A DNA stretch of 64,000 nt from UBA6163 sp963758085 (lineage in GTDB: Bacteria; Planctomycetota; Planctomycetia; Pirellulales; Pirellulaceae). Of the stretch, positions 37,045 to 46,205 are shown in pieces (position 1 is the first letter of the stretch; each line of letters opens with the position of its first letter). Made by a program: the position numbers and the translations under genes. Location of the stretch: contig CAVWUB010000004.1 of the NCBI GenBank assembly GCA_963758085.1, positions 744,001 to 808,000 on the forward strand, read 5' to 3'. The notes beneath the pieces were generated by a model. It was not told the DNA's origin and did not search any database. It saw only the letters and a list, made by a program, of their open reading frames with translations.

Positions 37045-37697
37045 CTAACGTTTCCTCAATCAGGTTGGCGAAGCGTGCTTGGCCCGCTTCAGCGTTTTGA
37101 CTGGCCCAGCGATCGACGATCTCCCAGCGGACCAGGTAGGCGATGACCGCCTCAAATGAAAATGAGTGTTTTTCAGCGATCTTCGTCCAATCGCTCCAGC
37201 GCTGCGCAAACAGGACTCGCTGAGCCTCCACGGTATCGCCTGAATCGTACAGCTTGGTGAACGCTTCGACCCAGCGGTAGCGAGATCCCAGGTTAAAATA
37301 CGGCTGGTGCCAATGTTTGCGAACGTGATTGGTCAGCTCTTCGGAGCCGATCACTTTGCCGGCCCAGGGCGGCGGACCCAATCCCGCGCTGGCGACGGAC
37401 GGCGCTGAGCAGCAGCCGCATCTCAGTGCGGCTCTGGATGAGTTGACGGACCAGCGGATTGGTGGTCTCTGCGAGCAGTTCGTGATAGCGAGCGATGACC
37501 TCGGCGTCGGTCCGGTCCAGCGGTTGGCTGTCCCACAGAAAATACAGACCCAGTTGCCGCGTTACCAACTGGTCCTCCGGTTCGAGCATCCGCAGCCGGT
37601 CGCGGAGCGTCGGCCATGAGATCGGCAGACGCCCCGAGTCGAAGCGCACCGGCAACTGCGGCAGACTCGAAACCAGCATGTAATACGAACGGCTCAT
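37022..37697 (-). CDS. DUF2764 family protein of the V-type ATPase operon (one frameshift)
   Basis: About 225 residues, beginning MSRSYYMLVSSLPQLPVRF at an ATG at 37697 and ending GEYAKPV. DUF2764 proteins are encoded in V-type ATPase operons of Bacteroidetes and relatives, between E and A, at the place where other operons carry subunit C. That is the position here. The frame breaks at about 37381-37383: LLLSAVRRQRG continues as LGPPPWAGKVIG in the next frame if one A is removed. A role as central-stalk/C-like subunit is inferred only from position. Confidence 0.78.
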
Positions 37698-37782
37698 AGC
37701 CACAGTCGCGCTTAGCTGTGAAAACTGGTAACGGAAGTCAGGCCGCTGCGTCGACGCCGACGCAGCGGGCAACGGAGTCAGT

Positions 37783-38412
37783 TCAGAAGTCCATGATCTG
37801 CCGGAAGCGGGGCACCAGGAACCGCGACAGGAATGCGGCCAGCGCCTCGTCGCTCAGATCGATTTCAACGTCGTGCTCGACCAGCCGCACCCGCACGCCT
37901 GCAGCGATGTCTTCACCGACACCGAAAGTCACACCCTCGCGAAGCATTTCGCCGGACAAGCCCGCGACGTAGGCGGTCAGCGGATCATCACCCGCGGCGC
38001 TCGCAGGCACCAGCACTTCCGTTTTTTCCTCGTTTTGCGGACGCGCCTTGCCGGCCACTTCGAGGATCATTTCCCGCAGCAGTTGCGGGTCCTGGACCGT
38101 CTTGCCGACCAGTTTGTGCAAGCGGTTTTCGAACTGCAGCTGGAACGATTCACGCAGCTTCAGCAGCGCGTCGCGTCCAGCCAATTGCAGCGCCTGGTTC
38201 CCCGCTTGTTGCAACCGCTGAGCTTCAGCCCTGGCCGATGCGATGATTTGTTCCGCTTCGGCCTGGGCGGCATCGAGGATCGCCAGCGACTGCCGCTTGG
38301 CATCGGCGATGAGCGCCTCGGCTTCTTGTTTGCCCTTGGTGACGCCGTCGGTCTTGAGCCGATCGATCAGATCCTCAACACCGGCTGATGTCGTCGTTTG
38401 CAAAGTAGCCAT
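37783..38412 (-). CDS. atpE: V/A-type ATPase subunit E (peripheral stalk)
   Basis: A 209-residue protein with a long Ala/Gln/Glu-rich coiled coil at residues about 20-90 (KQEAEALIADAKRQSLAIL, AEQIIASARAEAQRL), then a globular C-terminal domain. This is the layout of V-type subunit E, which forms the peripheral stalk. It lies between atpK and the DUF2764 gene, 26 bp downstream of atpK. Subunit identity rests on layout and context more than on sharp motifs. Confidence 0.83.
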   Translation of the reverse strand: MATLQTTTSAGVEDLIDRLKTDGVTKGKQEAEALIADAKRQSLAILDAAQAEAEQIIASARAEAQRLQQAGNQALQLAGRDALLKLRESFQLQFENRLHKLVGKTVQDPQLLREMILEVAGKARPQNEEKTEVLVPASAAGDDPLTAYVAGLSGEMLREGVTFGVGEDIAAGVRVRLVEHDVEIDLSDEALAAFLSRFLVPRFRQIMDF

Positions 38413-38438
38413 ATTTTTTTACCTCGGACAAAAGCCGC

Positions 38439-38900
38439 CTACAAAGCCGCCGCGGTGGGCAAGCCGCCGGCAACGATCAGTGCAAAAATGAACGCGAACA
38501 CCGCAAAGCCTTCGACGATGGCCGCCGGAGCAGCCGAGAGACCGAAGATTTCCGGCTTGTTTTTGGTGGCGTGAATGGCCGAAGCACAGCACTTACCCTG
38601 ATACCAGGCGCTGAACAAGAGCGCCACGCCGCACAACGTGCCGATCGCGAATAAACCCGGCGCCGAAGTCTGATCGACCAGACGGTTCAGTGAGAGCATC
38701 ACCACGATCCCGTAAATGGTCTGCGATGACGGCAGCGCCGACAGACCCACCAGCCGGCCGTAGCCGCTTTCCACATCCAACATCGCACCACAAGCGGCTT
38801 GGCCCGCGGCGCTGCATCCCAAAATACTGCCGATCGCGCCAAGTGCCAGCGGAGCATAAATCCCCGCCCAGCCGAGCATCAGCCAAAATGAATCACCCAT
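38439..38900 (-). CDS. atpK: V-type ATPase proteolipid subunit K (double hairpin, Na+-type ligands)
   Basis: Ion-carrying rotor-ring subunit, 153 aa, four transmembrane helices in two hairpins. Only the second hairpin carries the carboxylate, Glu130 (AAIVEGFAVF), as in NtpK of Enterococcus hirae (Glu139). Aligned on it, Gln101 (QGK) matches Gln110, Gln60 matches Gln65, Ser59 matches Thr64 and Leu56 matches Leu61, i.e. the Na+ ligand set. The spacing of 29 residues from Gln101 to Glu130 equals that in NtpK. The ATG at 38900 overlaps the atpI stop (TGATG). Confidence 0.92.
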   Translation of the reverse strand: MGDSFWLMLGWAGIYAPLALGAIGSILGCSAAGQAACGAMLDVESGYGRLVGLSALPSSQTIYGIVVMLSLNRLVDQTSAPGLFAIGTLCGVALLFSAWYQGKCCASAIHATKNKPEIFGLSAAPAAIVEGFAVFAFIFALIVAGGLPTAAAL

Positions 38901-40760
38901 CAACGATCTGCCTTTTTACAAAATGCACGAAACGGATATCCCTCGTCCGTTAGGGACCAACTGAAAAACTCAATACAGTTCAAACGCAGGCCATGCACCA
39001 CTCCCCCGACGATTCCCAATACCAGGTTCAAGCCATGGCCGACCAGAAAGATGATCGATCCAAGCAGCAGGCCTACGCCGGAAATCTCCATCGCTCCGGC
39101 CGCTAAGCCGTTAAAGGTAACGGCCAACTGCGAGCTGGCCAGCCCGAGGGCAAACAGCCGCAGGTAGCTGAGCGTGTCGCCGAACGCCTTGGAGATATTC
39201 GTAAGTCCCAGCAGCCCTTCGACGGGCGCCACAGCCAGTCCGATGCCCGCCGCGAAAACAGTGGCCGACCGCTGCTAAAGAGAAACACCGCGCCCAATCC
39301 ACCGCCCAAGGCAGTGATGCCGCCACTCCATAATGCCGCAGACAACTGCTCCGGCGAGTTTCCCCAGCGCTCCGCCAGCCAGGGTACCAGCGGCGGGGAT
39401 TTAAGGGTGGCGATCGCCATCAAGAGTCCGCCGACCAGCGCAGCGGCCCAGCCGACATATCCGAGTGCCCGGGAGCTGCCTCGGGAGTTCCAGGCGTTGA
39501 TCAGATTGGCAATCATTAAATGGATGACCCCAATCGTCGCCGCCAGCAACATCATCGCGGCTTGATCGTTCATGATCGTTACGCCGCCGCGCTTCCAGAT
39601 CAACCGGTCCAGCAGCGAACCGGCCGGTGGCAGGCGCCAAAATAACTTCCGATCAAGACGCCGTAGAAAATCGTCATCCCGACAATGGCGATCAACAGCC
39701 CTAAGAGCCGGCGGCCCTGTTCGGTGCGTTTGAGCTTGGGAACCAGAGCCGCCAACACAATCGCCAGTACGATCCCATAGCCGGCGTCGGCCATGATCAT
39801 CGCAAAGAACAAGGAGAACGAGACGTACATCAGCCAGGTCGGATCCCAGGCGTTGTAGCTCGGCGTCATGTAAAACGTGACCGCGCCCTCGGCCCCCGAC
39901 ACCGCTCGAGGATTGGTCAGCAGAGTCGGCGGCATCTCGTCGGCCTCCGGCGCCTGCACCGTCATCGCCAAGTGATGCTGCCGAGCGAAATCCTCGATCG
40001 CAGCAATCGTCTGCTGTGGTGCCCAGCCTCGCAAGGCAAACACCTCTTCGTCGGTCAGCAGGTGGTCAGCGGCCTCGTGGAGCCGCCGGTCGTCATCGGC
40101 AGCCTGCAGGTCGTCGATCAGCCGTGACAGCCAGCGAGTTAACGAAATCCGCTCCAGTTCCAGCCGCTCGAGCGTCTGATCGACTTCTTCCAGCCGCTTT
40201 TGCAGTTCGCTGCGTGACCGCGGATCGAGCACCACCTGTCGCCCTGGAATCCCGACCGGCTGCTCTCGGCTGATGACCACCACATGATTAAAACGGCTGG
40301 AGCTGGAGACGATCTGCCAAGAAAACTCGGAGCCTCCCAGCGCCCGCATTTGGCTGTGACGGATCCGATAAAGCCAAAACCGCTGTCCGCCGACCGACTC
40401 CGGCGGTGGCAAGCTGAAATCGCCCCACGGCCGAGTCGCCGCAATCGCCCGCACGAGCGTCTCCCGCTCTTGGGAAAGATCAGCGTGCGCCCGTTTATTC
40501 AGCAGCGTGCGCCGCGTGATCCGCTCGCGATCGTATCCGCTGTCATGCGTTGCGCTGGGGCGTTGGTCCGGGCAGGCGGTCAAGTATTTGATCGCTTCAT
40601 GGACCTCGGTCCGCGCCGTATCTTCGAGGTGTTCCGGCTGAGCCACACCATGCAGATCGACCAGATGGAGGCAGCCGAGCGACTGCAGACCGACAAGGAC
40701 GGCGTCCCGCTGCGAACTGCGGCCGTAGAGTGTGATTTTGGAGAGTTTGACAATGGCCAT
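38900..40760 (-). CDS. atpI: V/A-type ATPase membrane subunit I (a-type), two frameshifts
   Basis: Stator membrane subunit that forms the ion half-channels. The N-terminal cytoplasmic part (KLSKITLYGRSSQRDAVL, coiled-coil segments near residues 180-230) is intact to YGVLIGSYFGA. The frame then shifts (about 39631-39638) to SLLDRLIWKRGG and membrane spans. It shifts again at about 39250-39258 to VAPVEGLLGLTNISKAFGDTLSYLRLFALGLAS and the end. That last block is the conserved channel region with the essential arginine (SYLRLF). Rejoined length is about 620 aa, normal for the family. Seven bases follow atpD. Confidence 0.88.
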
Positions 40761-40767
40761 GGTGGCG

Positions 40768-41373
40768 TTAAGCGTCTGTAGCCTGTTTGCCTTTGGAAAT
40801 CTTGGACCGGACCACAGCGGCGCGCTCTTGATCAGACAAGAAGATCGAGATCCGCCGAATGTTGTCCTGAGCCCGCGGGATCAAGACTTTCTCAAACAAG
40901 TTGACCCGCTGGGTGATTCGCCGAGCTGCCAGTTCCAGCAGCTCCACGCGGCGGAGGCTGACCTGATGCTCGATCCGCAACCGCAACATCCGCCGCAGGG
41001 CATCGACCAGGTGATCGAGCCAAAACGGCGTGGCCAACGTCGAATAGTCCAGCACCTGAAAATCGATTTCGCGGATCACCGGCAGCTTCGTTCCAACCAT
41101 GTTCTCCGATTCGACACGGACGCTGCGCACGCGGATCAGCCCTGAAACATTGACATTTGGGATCGTGGTACTGCCCAGCAACGGGTACAGCGGCTGCAGC
41201 TCGCGGGCGAGCGATTGGATTTCCGCTTCGACGTCCGCGTGAATTTTGCGCGCTTGCTCGAGCGCTACGAGCAGCTGTTGGCGTTTGAGATCCAGCGAAG
41301 GCAAAAACTGCTTGAACGTCTTCGCCTGATCTCGCTGTTGCTTCAGCGTGGTTTTATTGAGCGCTATTGCCAT
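40768..41373 (-). CDS. atpD: V/A-type ATPase subunit D (central rotor shaft)
   Basis: A 201-residue protein with the subunit D pattern. The N-terminal helix NKTTLKQQRDQAKTFKQFLPSLDLKRQQLL and the C-terminal helix RRVELLELAARRITQRVNLFEKVLIPR form the long antiparallel coiled-coil rotor shaft, with a short globular middle. It sits between atpB (7 bp) and atpI (7 bp) as in standard operons. Confidence 0.92.
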   Translation of the reverse strand: MAIALNKTTLKQQRDQAKTFKQFLPSLDLKRQQLLVALEQARKIHADVEAEIQSLARELQPLYPLLGSTTIPNVNVSGLIRVRSVRVESENMVGTKLPVIREIDFQVLDYSTLATPFWLDHLVDALRRMLRLRIEHQVSLRRVELLELAARRITQRVNLFEKVLIPRAQDNIRRISIFLSDQERAAVVRSKISKGKQATDA

Positions 41374-41379
41374 GGTTGC

Positions 41380-42714
41380 CTAGGCACTCGCCGACTGGAC
41401 GTTTTTCGGATAGTAACGCTCGATCAATTGGTCGCGCATCAACAGCTCCTGCGGCTCAAAGCACTCGGCCATCGTTTGCCAGGCGAGATCCAGCGCGTCG
41501 TTGAGCGGCAGCGAAACATCGATGTCCATGAATCGTTTGGTGAACAGCTCGCCGAACTTGAGCAGCTTTTCATCAAACGGCGAGAGGTCGAACGCCATCT
41601 GTTGCTTCTTCTCTGCGTCGTGCGCCCCGGAGAACAGACGGATCATCGTGTTCATCACCTGCGAATGATCTTCGCGCGTGACCGTGCCGATCACCTGCTG
41701 CTTCAGCCGTGAGAGTGAGCCGAACGGATCGATCATGCCGTTGTGCAGGTAGAATTGACCTTCGGTGATGTAGCCGGTGTTGTCCGGAACCGGGTGCGTG
41801 ACGTCATTGCCGGGCATGGTCGTCACCGCCAGCAGCGTGACCGAGCCAGCGCCCTTAAAATCGCACGCCCGCTCATAGCGCGAAGCCAACTGGCTATACA
41901 AGTCGCCCATGTAGCCGCGGTTGGACGGAACGCGTTCCATCGCCACGCCGATCTCCTTGAGCGCGTCGGCAAAGGCGGTCATATCGGACATCAGCACCAA
42001 CACCCGCTTGCCCTCTTCGACCGCAAACCGCTCGGCAACCTTCAATGCCAGGTCCGGAGCCATCAACCGCTCGACGATCGGGTCGGAGGCGAGGTTGGCG
42101 AACATCACCGTCCGCGGCAACATCCCTTCGTCTTCGAACAGCGTGCGGAAGAAATGAAACTCGTCAAAAATCAGCCCCAGCCCACAGAACACCACGATGT
42201 CCGCATCGGCCTGAATGCCGACCCGCGCCAGCAGCTTGTTGTAAGGCTCTCCGGCGATCGAAAAGATCGGAATCTTTTGGCTTTCCACAAGGCAATTGAA
42301 CACGTCGATCATCGGGACCTTCGTCTCGATCATCTTCTTGGGGACGATCCGCAGCGTCGGGTTGACCGTCGGGCTGCCGATGTCGATCCGCCGCTCGCCG
42401 ATGAGTTCCGGCCCGCCATCGATCGGTTCGCCGACACCGTTGAAGATCCGGCCGAGGATGTTGGGGGAGTACGCGACGCGGGTCGGGTGTCCGAGAAAGC
42501 GGACGCGAGCGTCGGTGGAAATCCCTTTGCCGCCGGCAAAGACCTGCAGCGAAACACGATCTTGTTTGATCTCGATGACCTGGGCGAGCGATTGCTCGCC
42601 ATCACCGAACTCGACGATCGCCAATTCGCCGAGGCCGATATCGGTCGCTCGGACGGTCAAGATATCACCAATGATCGAGACGACCTTGGTGTGTAGCAGC
42701 AGGTCCGGGAGCAT
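41380..42714 (-). CDS. atpB: V/A-type ATPase non-catalytic subunit B
   Basis: Non-catalytic head subunit, 444 aa from the ATG at 42714 (MLPDLLLHTKVVSIIGDI). It lacks a P-loop, as expected for B; the equivalent reads FSIAGEPYNKLLARV. Conserved blocks include RIFNGVGEPIDGGPELIGERR, LVLMSDMTAFADALKEIG, VPSNRGYMGDLYSQLASRYERA and a C-terminal ERYYPKN. The frame is open 114 codons further upstream, but that part is not B-like. First gene of the ATPase operon, which is unusual because B normally follows A. Confidence 0.94.
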   Translation of the reverse strand: MLPDLLLHTKVVSIIGDILTVRATDIGLGELAIVEFGDGEQSLAQVIEIKQDRVSLQVFAGGKGISTDARVRFLGHPTRVAYSPNILGRIFNGVGEPIDGGPELIGERRIDIGSPTVNPTLRIVPKKMIETKVPMIDVFNCLVESQKIPIFSIAGEPYNKLLARVGIQADADIVVFCGLGLIFDEFHFFRTLFEDEGMLPRTVMFANLASDPIVERLMAPDLALKVAERFAVEEGKRVLVLMSDMTAFADALKEIGVAMERVPSNRGYMGDLYSQLASRYERACDFKGAGSVTLLAVTTMPGNDVTHPVPDNTGYITEGQFYLHNGMIDPFGSLSRLKQQVIGTVTREDHSQVMNTMIRLFSGAHDAEKKQQMAFDLSPFDEKLLKFGELFTKRFMDIDVSLPLNDALDLAWQTMAECFEPQELLMRDQLIERYYPKNVQSASA

Positions 42715-43296
42715 ATTTTGTGGCAGCAGTGCTGTGCGCACCGCCGTGAGTGAGGGTAGACCGCAGTCGAACTCTCCGGCGTTCCGCTGTCGCCGGCATC
42801 GAACACCGTAGGATAACCCCTGGTGAACTAACCCGCACTGTCCAGAAAAACGGCTCAGGTGGCAAGGGTGCAGCAGCCAAAAATCAGCGTGACGGTCAGT
42901 TCCTGCGGAGCAACCCGACTCTGCATACGTTCCCACACATGATGACACCTCGGGCAAAGCCGTTGCGGCGAGGCCGTGAACCGAACCGGACTGAGCAGGA
43001 TTGGCTCCGTCCGGCGGTCCGCGGCGTGGAGCCGTCGTGACGTGTTCTCGCGGCACGCCTTCTGGTTCAGCGATCGCCGCTCATACGGTAACATCCGCCA
43101 TTGGAAACCGAGGCGGGTGGATTAGCGATTTAAGTGGTTGCTTGAAACTCGAGCATTCGGTTGAAGCCGCAGCGGGCTGCGCTGGCAGCCAACGCGTCGG
43201 CAGCCAACGACTGCTTCGCTGGGACGCGCTTCGCGAGCGTTAGCCTCTCAAGCTGTTCTCTTTGTACTCCCTCCTTTCATTTTGGTGAACCGGTTC
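42715..43296. other. Divergent spacer between the ATPase operon and the subtilisin gene
   Basis: About 580 bp that must carry promoters for both directions. Several short minus-strand frames exist; one at 42855-43094 has a CPRCHHVW motif, but none has a convincing start or family. A near-duplicate CAGCCAACG(A/C)... pair at about 43184-43210 and GCTTCGC(T/G) repeats are visible. No promoter consensus could be assigned. Confidence 0.5.
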
Positions 43297-45876
43297 ATGG
43301 TGCGTTTTCCTGCAGGCAATTCCCGTCGCTCCTCCTGGAAACCTTTTCGCCGCCGGCACGCCGCCACGGCGACTGCCAAACGCACTCAGCCGCTCCAGGG
43401 CGTCGAGCGGCTCGAAGCGCGGAACTTAATGGCTGCGGAGATCCTTCCCCTGGCGACCGGCCAGGATGTCTTTGCCAGCGCTCGCCTGCCACAGGACCAA
43501 CCTGCCAGTGAAATCGTGATCGGCTTTCGCCACGGGGTCAGCAGCGAACAGATCCACGGGTTATCCCAGGCCCATGGGCTGACAAACCTGCAGTCGCTCT
43601 ACATGGGCCAGGAGGCACGCTCGGTGCAGACTGCGACGCTGCCGAACCAGGCCGTCGACGCTGTACTCGGCGCCCTGCGCGACAACCCGCTGGTCGAATA
43701 CGCCGAACCGAATCACAGCGTCGCCGATCTCCGTGTCGCCAACGATCCGTTCTACGGTTTCCAGTGGCACCTGCAAAACCCAACCTCTGGGAGTATCAAT
43801 GTTGCCGCAGCCTGGGACGTCACCAATGGCAGCGGCGTGACGGTCGCGGTGCTCGACACCGGAGTCGCCTATGAAAACCGCAGCGATGGGACCGGTACCT
43901 ATTATGTCGCCCCCGACCTGGCTGGCACACGCTTTGTCGCCGGGTACGACTTCATCAATAACGACCCGTACGCCAACGACGATCACAGCCACGGCACCCA
44001 CGTCGCCGGCACCATCGCCCAGAGCACCAACAACTCGACCGGCACCGCTGGGGTCGCGTATGGAGCTTCGCTGATGCCGGTGAAAGTGCTTGGCCGCGAC
44101 GGCAGCGGCACCCACACGTCGATCGCCCAAGGGATCCGCTGGGCCGCTGACAAGGGCGCCCAGATCATCAATCTCAGTCTCGGCAGCTCCGTCGGCAGCA
44201 AGACGCTGCACGACGCCGTCGCCTACGCCTACGGCAAGGGAGCGACGCTCATCGCCGCGGCCGGCAATGATGGCGCCAATGCCGTCAGTTTCCCGGCCGC
44301 CTACGACAACTATGTCATCGCCGTCAGCGCCACGCGGTTCGACGAGGCGCTGGCCGGTTACTCCAACTACGGCAGCAGCATCGACGTGGCCGCCCCTGGG
44401 GGTGACGTGCGCGTTGACCAAAACCGCGATGGCTACGTCGATGGGGTGCTGCAGAACACTTTTAACCCCAGTACCAAGAACACAGCCGACTTTGGCTACT
44501 ACTTCCTCCAAGGCACCTCGATGGCGGCTCCGCACGTCAGCGGCGTCGCGGCCCTGGTGGCCTCGCAACTGCTCAAGCAGTCGGGCGTCGCCGATCCGGC
44601 CGTGGTACGGTCGATCCTTCAGTCGACCGCTCGCGACAAAGGTGCCGCGGGAGTCGACAGCTACTACGGGCACGGGATCATCGACGCCGCAGCAGCGGTG
44701 CAGGCGGCGATGCGGCTGAGCAACTCGGCCCCGCTCGCGCAGGCCGACACCGCCAGTACCCTGCAGGACCAAGCGGTGGTGATCGATGTATTGGCCAATG
44801 ACTCCGATCCCGATGGCCACGCCCTGAGCGTCACCGATCTGAGCACAGCGGCCAACGGCACGGTGGTACGCAACAACGACGGGACAGTGACCTACACGCC
44901 GCAGGTCGGCTTCTCCGGTATCGACAGCTTCAGCTACACGGTCGCCGACCCTCTAGGCGCCGCCAGCACCGCGACGGTGAGCGTGACAGTTGAAGCGAGT
45001 CAAATCGATCATGGCCCCGCCGCGATCGACTTCCGCAACTATTCGATCGGTTCGTATGCGGGCAGTCAGGATAAAGGGAAGGCAAGCGTGGTGGATGAGG
45101 GAGCAACGTTGCACGTCACCGGTAACGCCTGGAAGCAGATCACCATGCCCTACCAGGTCACGGCCGACACGATCTTAGAGTTTGACTTCCGCAGCCCCGC
45201 GCAGGGTGAAGTCCATGCGATCGGATTCGATAGGGATCTGAGCCTTTCGCCGGAAAAGGGACTGATGCTCTACGGCACACAGACCTGGGGAGTGACCGAC
45301 TTCCGCGATTACGCGGCGTCGGCCCCGCAGTGGAAGCACTACCGGATTCCGGTGGGGCAGTTCTACACCGGCTCTTTCAAATACCTGTTCTTCGGCAACG
45401 ACCACGACGTCTCGCGTCCTAGCGCCGAAGGCTACTTCGCTAACGTCAAGATCTATCAGTCAACCTCCGTCGATACCTTGTCGACCGCCAACAACGACAG
45501 CTTCACGGTGAGGGATCACTCCAAGGCTGGCTTGAGCAGGGAGGGCGGAGCAACTCGAGCGGGTCTGTTCTTCAGCCAGTACGATGCGGTCCAATTCATC
45601 GCCCCAGCCGTGCTCGCGGAGCAATCGGCTGTTCTGGCCCGGCCTATTGGCGACAGTGAAATACCCCTGCTGCAACGACCGACTGCAGCGGTCGCTCCGT
45701 TGCCAGAGCAAGCTCTGGGACAACGTGGCCGCCACGCGGCTCAGGCTCAGCGGAGCGTCACGATAGTTCCTGCTCTCTCGTCGGCACCGGAGTCGGCTGC
45801 TCAGCGACAATGGGATCAATTGTTGCTGGAGATTTCCGCGGAATCGCACCCGGTTGAGGCTGAGTTGAGGTTTTAA
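43297..45876 (+). CDS. Secreted subtilisin-like serine protease (S8) with planctomycete LEPR-type N-terminus
   Basis: An 859-residue secreted protease. The Arg-rich N-terminus and VERLEARNLMAAEI (residues 36-49) resemble the planctomycete LEPR-xLL export motif. An I9-like propeptide follows (about 70-140, ending LVEYAEPNH). The S8 catalytic domain has Asp187 (AVLDTGVAY), His232 (SHGTHVAGT) and Ser408 (GTSMAAPHVSG). A cadherin/VCBS-like repeat (VIDVLANDSDPDGH to SFSYTVAD, about 490-565) and a beta-sandwich C-terminal region complete it. It converges with the lipoprotein gene 8 bp downstream. Substrates are unknown. Confidence 0.92.
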   Translation: MVRFPAGNSRRSSWKPFRRRHAATATAKRTQPLQGVERLEARNLMAAEILPLATGQDVFASARLPQDQPASEIVIGFRHGVSSEQIHGLSQAHGLTNLQSLYMGQEARSVQTATLPNQAVDAVLGALRDNPLVEYAEPNHSVADLRVANDPFYGFQWHLQNPTSGSINVAAAWDVTNGSGVTVAVLDTGVAYENRSDGTGTYYVAPDLAGTRFVAGYDFINNDPYANDDHSHGTHVAGTIAQSTNNSTGTAGVAYGASLMPVKVLGRDGSGTHTSIAQGIRWAADKGAQIINLSLGSSVGSKTLHDAVAYAYGKGATLIAAAGNDGANAVSFPAAYDNYVIAVSATRFDEALAGYSNYGSSIDVAAPGGDVRVDQNRDGYVDGVLQNTFNPSTKNTADFGYYFLQGTSMAAPHVSGVAALVASQLLKQSGVADPAVVRSILQSTARDKGAAGVDSYYGHGIIDAAAAVQAAMRLSNSAPLAQADTASTLQDQAVVIDVLANDSDPDGHALSVTDLSTAANGTVVRNNDGTVTYTPQVGFSGIDSFSYTVADPLGAASTATVSVTVEASQIDHGPAAIDFRNYSIGSYAGSQDKGKASVVDEGATLHVTGNAWKQITMPYQVTADTILEFDFRSPAQGEVHAIGFDRDLSLSPEKGLMLYGTQTWGVTDFRDYAASAPQWKHYRIPVGQFYTGSFKYLFFGNDHDVSRPSAEGYFANVKIYQSTSVDTLSTANNDSFTVRDHSKAGLSREGGATRAGLFFSQYDAVQFIAPAVLAEQSAVLARPIGDSEIPLLQRPTAAVAPLPEQALGQRGRHAAQAQRSVTIVPALSSAPESAAQRQWDQLLLEISAESHPVEAELRF

Positions 45877-45884
45877 GCTTAACG

Positions 45885-46205
45885 CTACCACTGCGTCTGG
45901 TCGAAAAGCAATCGCCGCAGCTGGGCGCGTGCGCCCGACCAGTCATCGGCTTGGGCCTGCGCAACCAGCGCGCCCAGCCGCTTCGCTTCGGCCGGAGTGA
46001 GCCGATTGTCTTGGAGATATTCCTCGATTAGCTCCGTGGCCCGCGCCAACTGCACCGGATCCTGCTTTTCAAACACCCGGTCCAAAGCGGTCGCAAGCGC
46101 ATACGCGTCCGGTCCCAGCGCGAGCTTGCTGCAACCGGCCACCATCATCAGCAACAGAGCGGTGACCAATACAAACTTTGCGGCTTGCTTGCTTCTAGTA
46201 CTCAT
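45885..46205 (-). CDS. Small lipoprotein, unknown function
   Basis: A 106-residue protein with a signal peptide ending in a lipobox (LLLMMVAGC), followed by about 80 residues predicted helical (DRVFEKQDPVQLARATELIEEYL). No family is recognised. Its start overlaps the end of the DUF1559 gene by 11 bases, so the two are very likely cotranscribed. That pairing of a DUF1559 protein with a small lipoprotein recurs in planctomycetes. Confidence 0.75.
   Translation of the reverse strand: MSTRSKQAAKFVLVTALLLMMVAGCSKLALGPDAYALATALDRVFEKQDPVQLARATELIEEYLQDNRLTPAEAKRLGALVAQAQADDWSGARAQLRRLLFDQTQW

Noticed and set aside
42855..43094. A minus-strand frame of 79 codons with CPRCHHVW and a later CC pair, possibly a small zinc ribbon
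   Set aside because: Only one CxxC-like pair in a plausible place, no second pair at a suitable distance, and it overlaps the upstream extension of atpB; support too weak.
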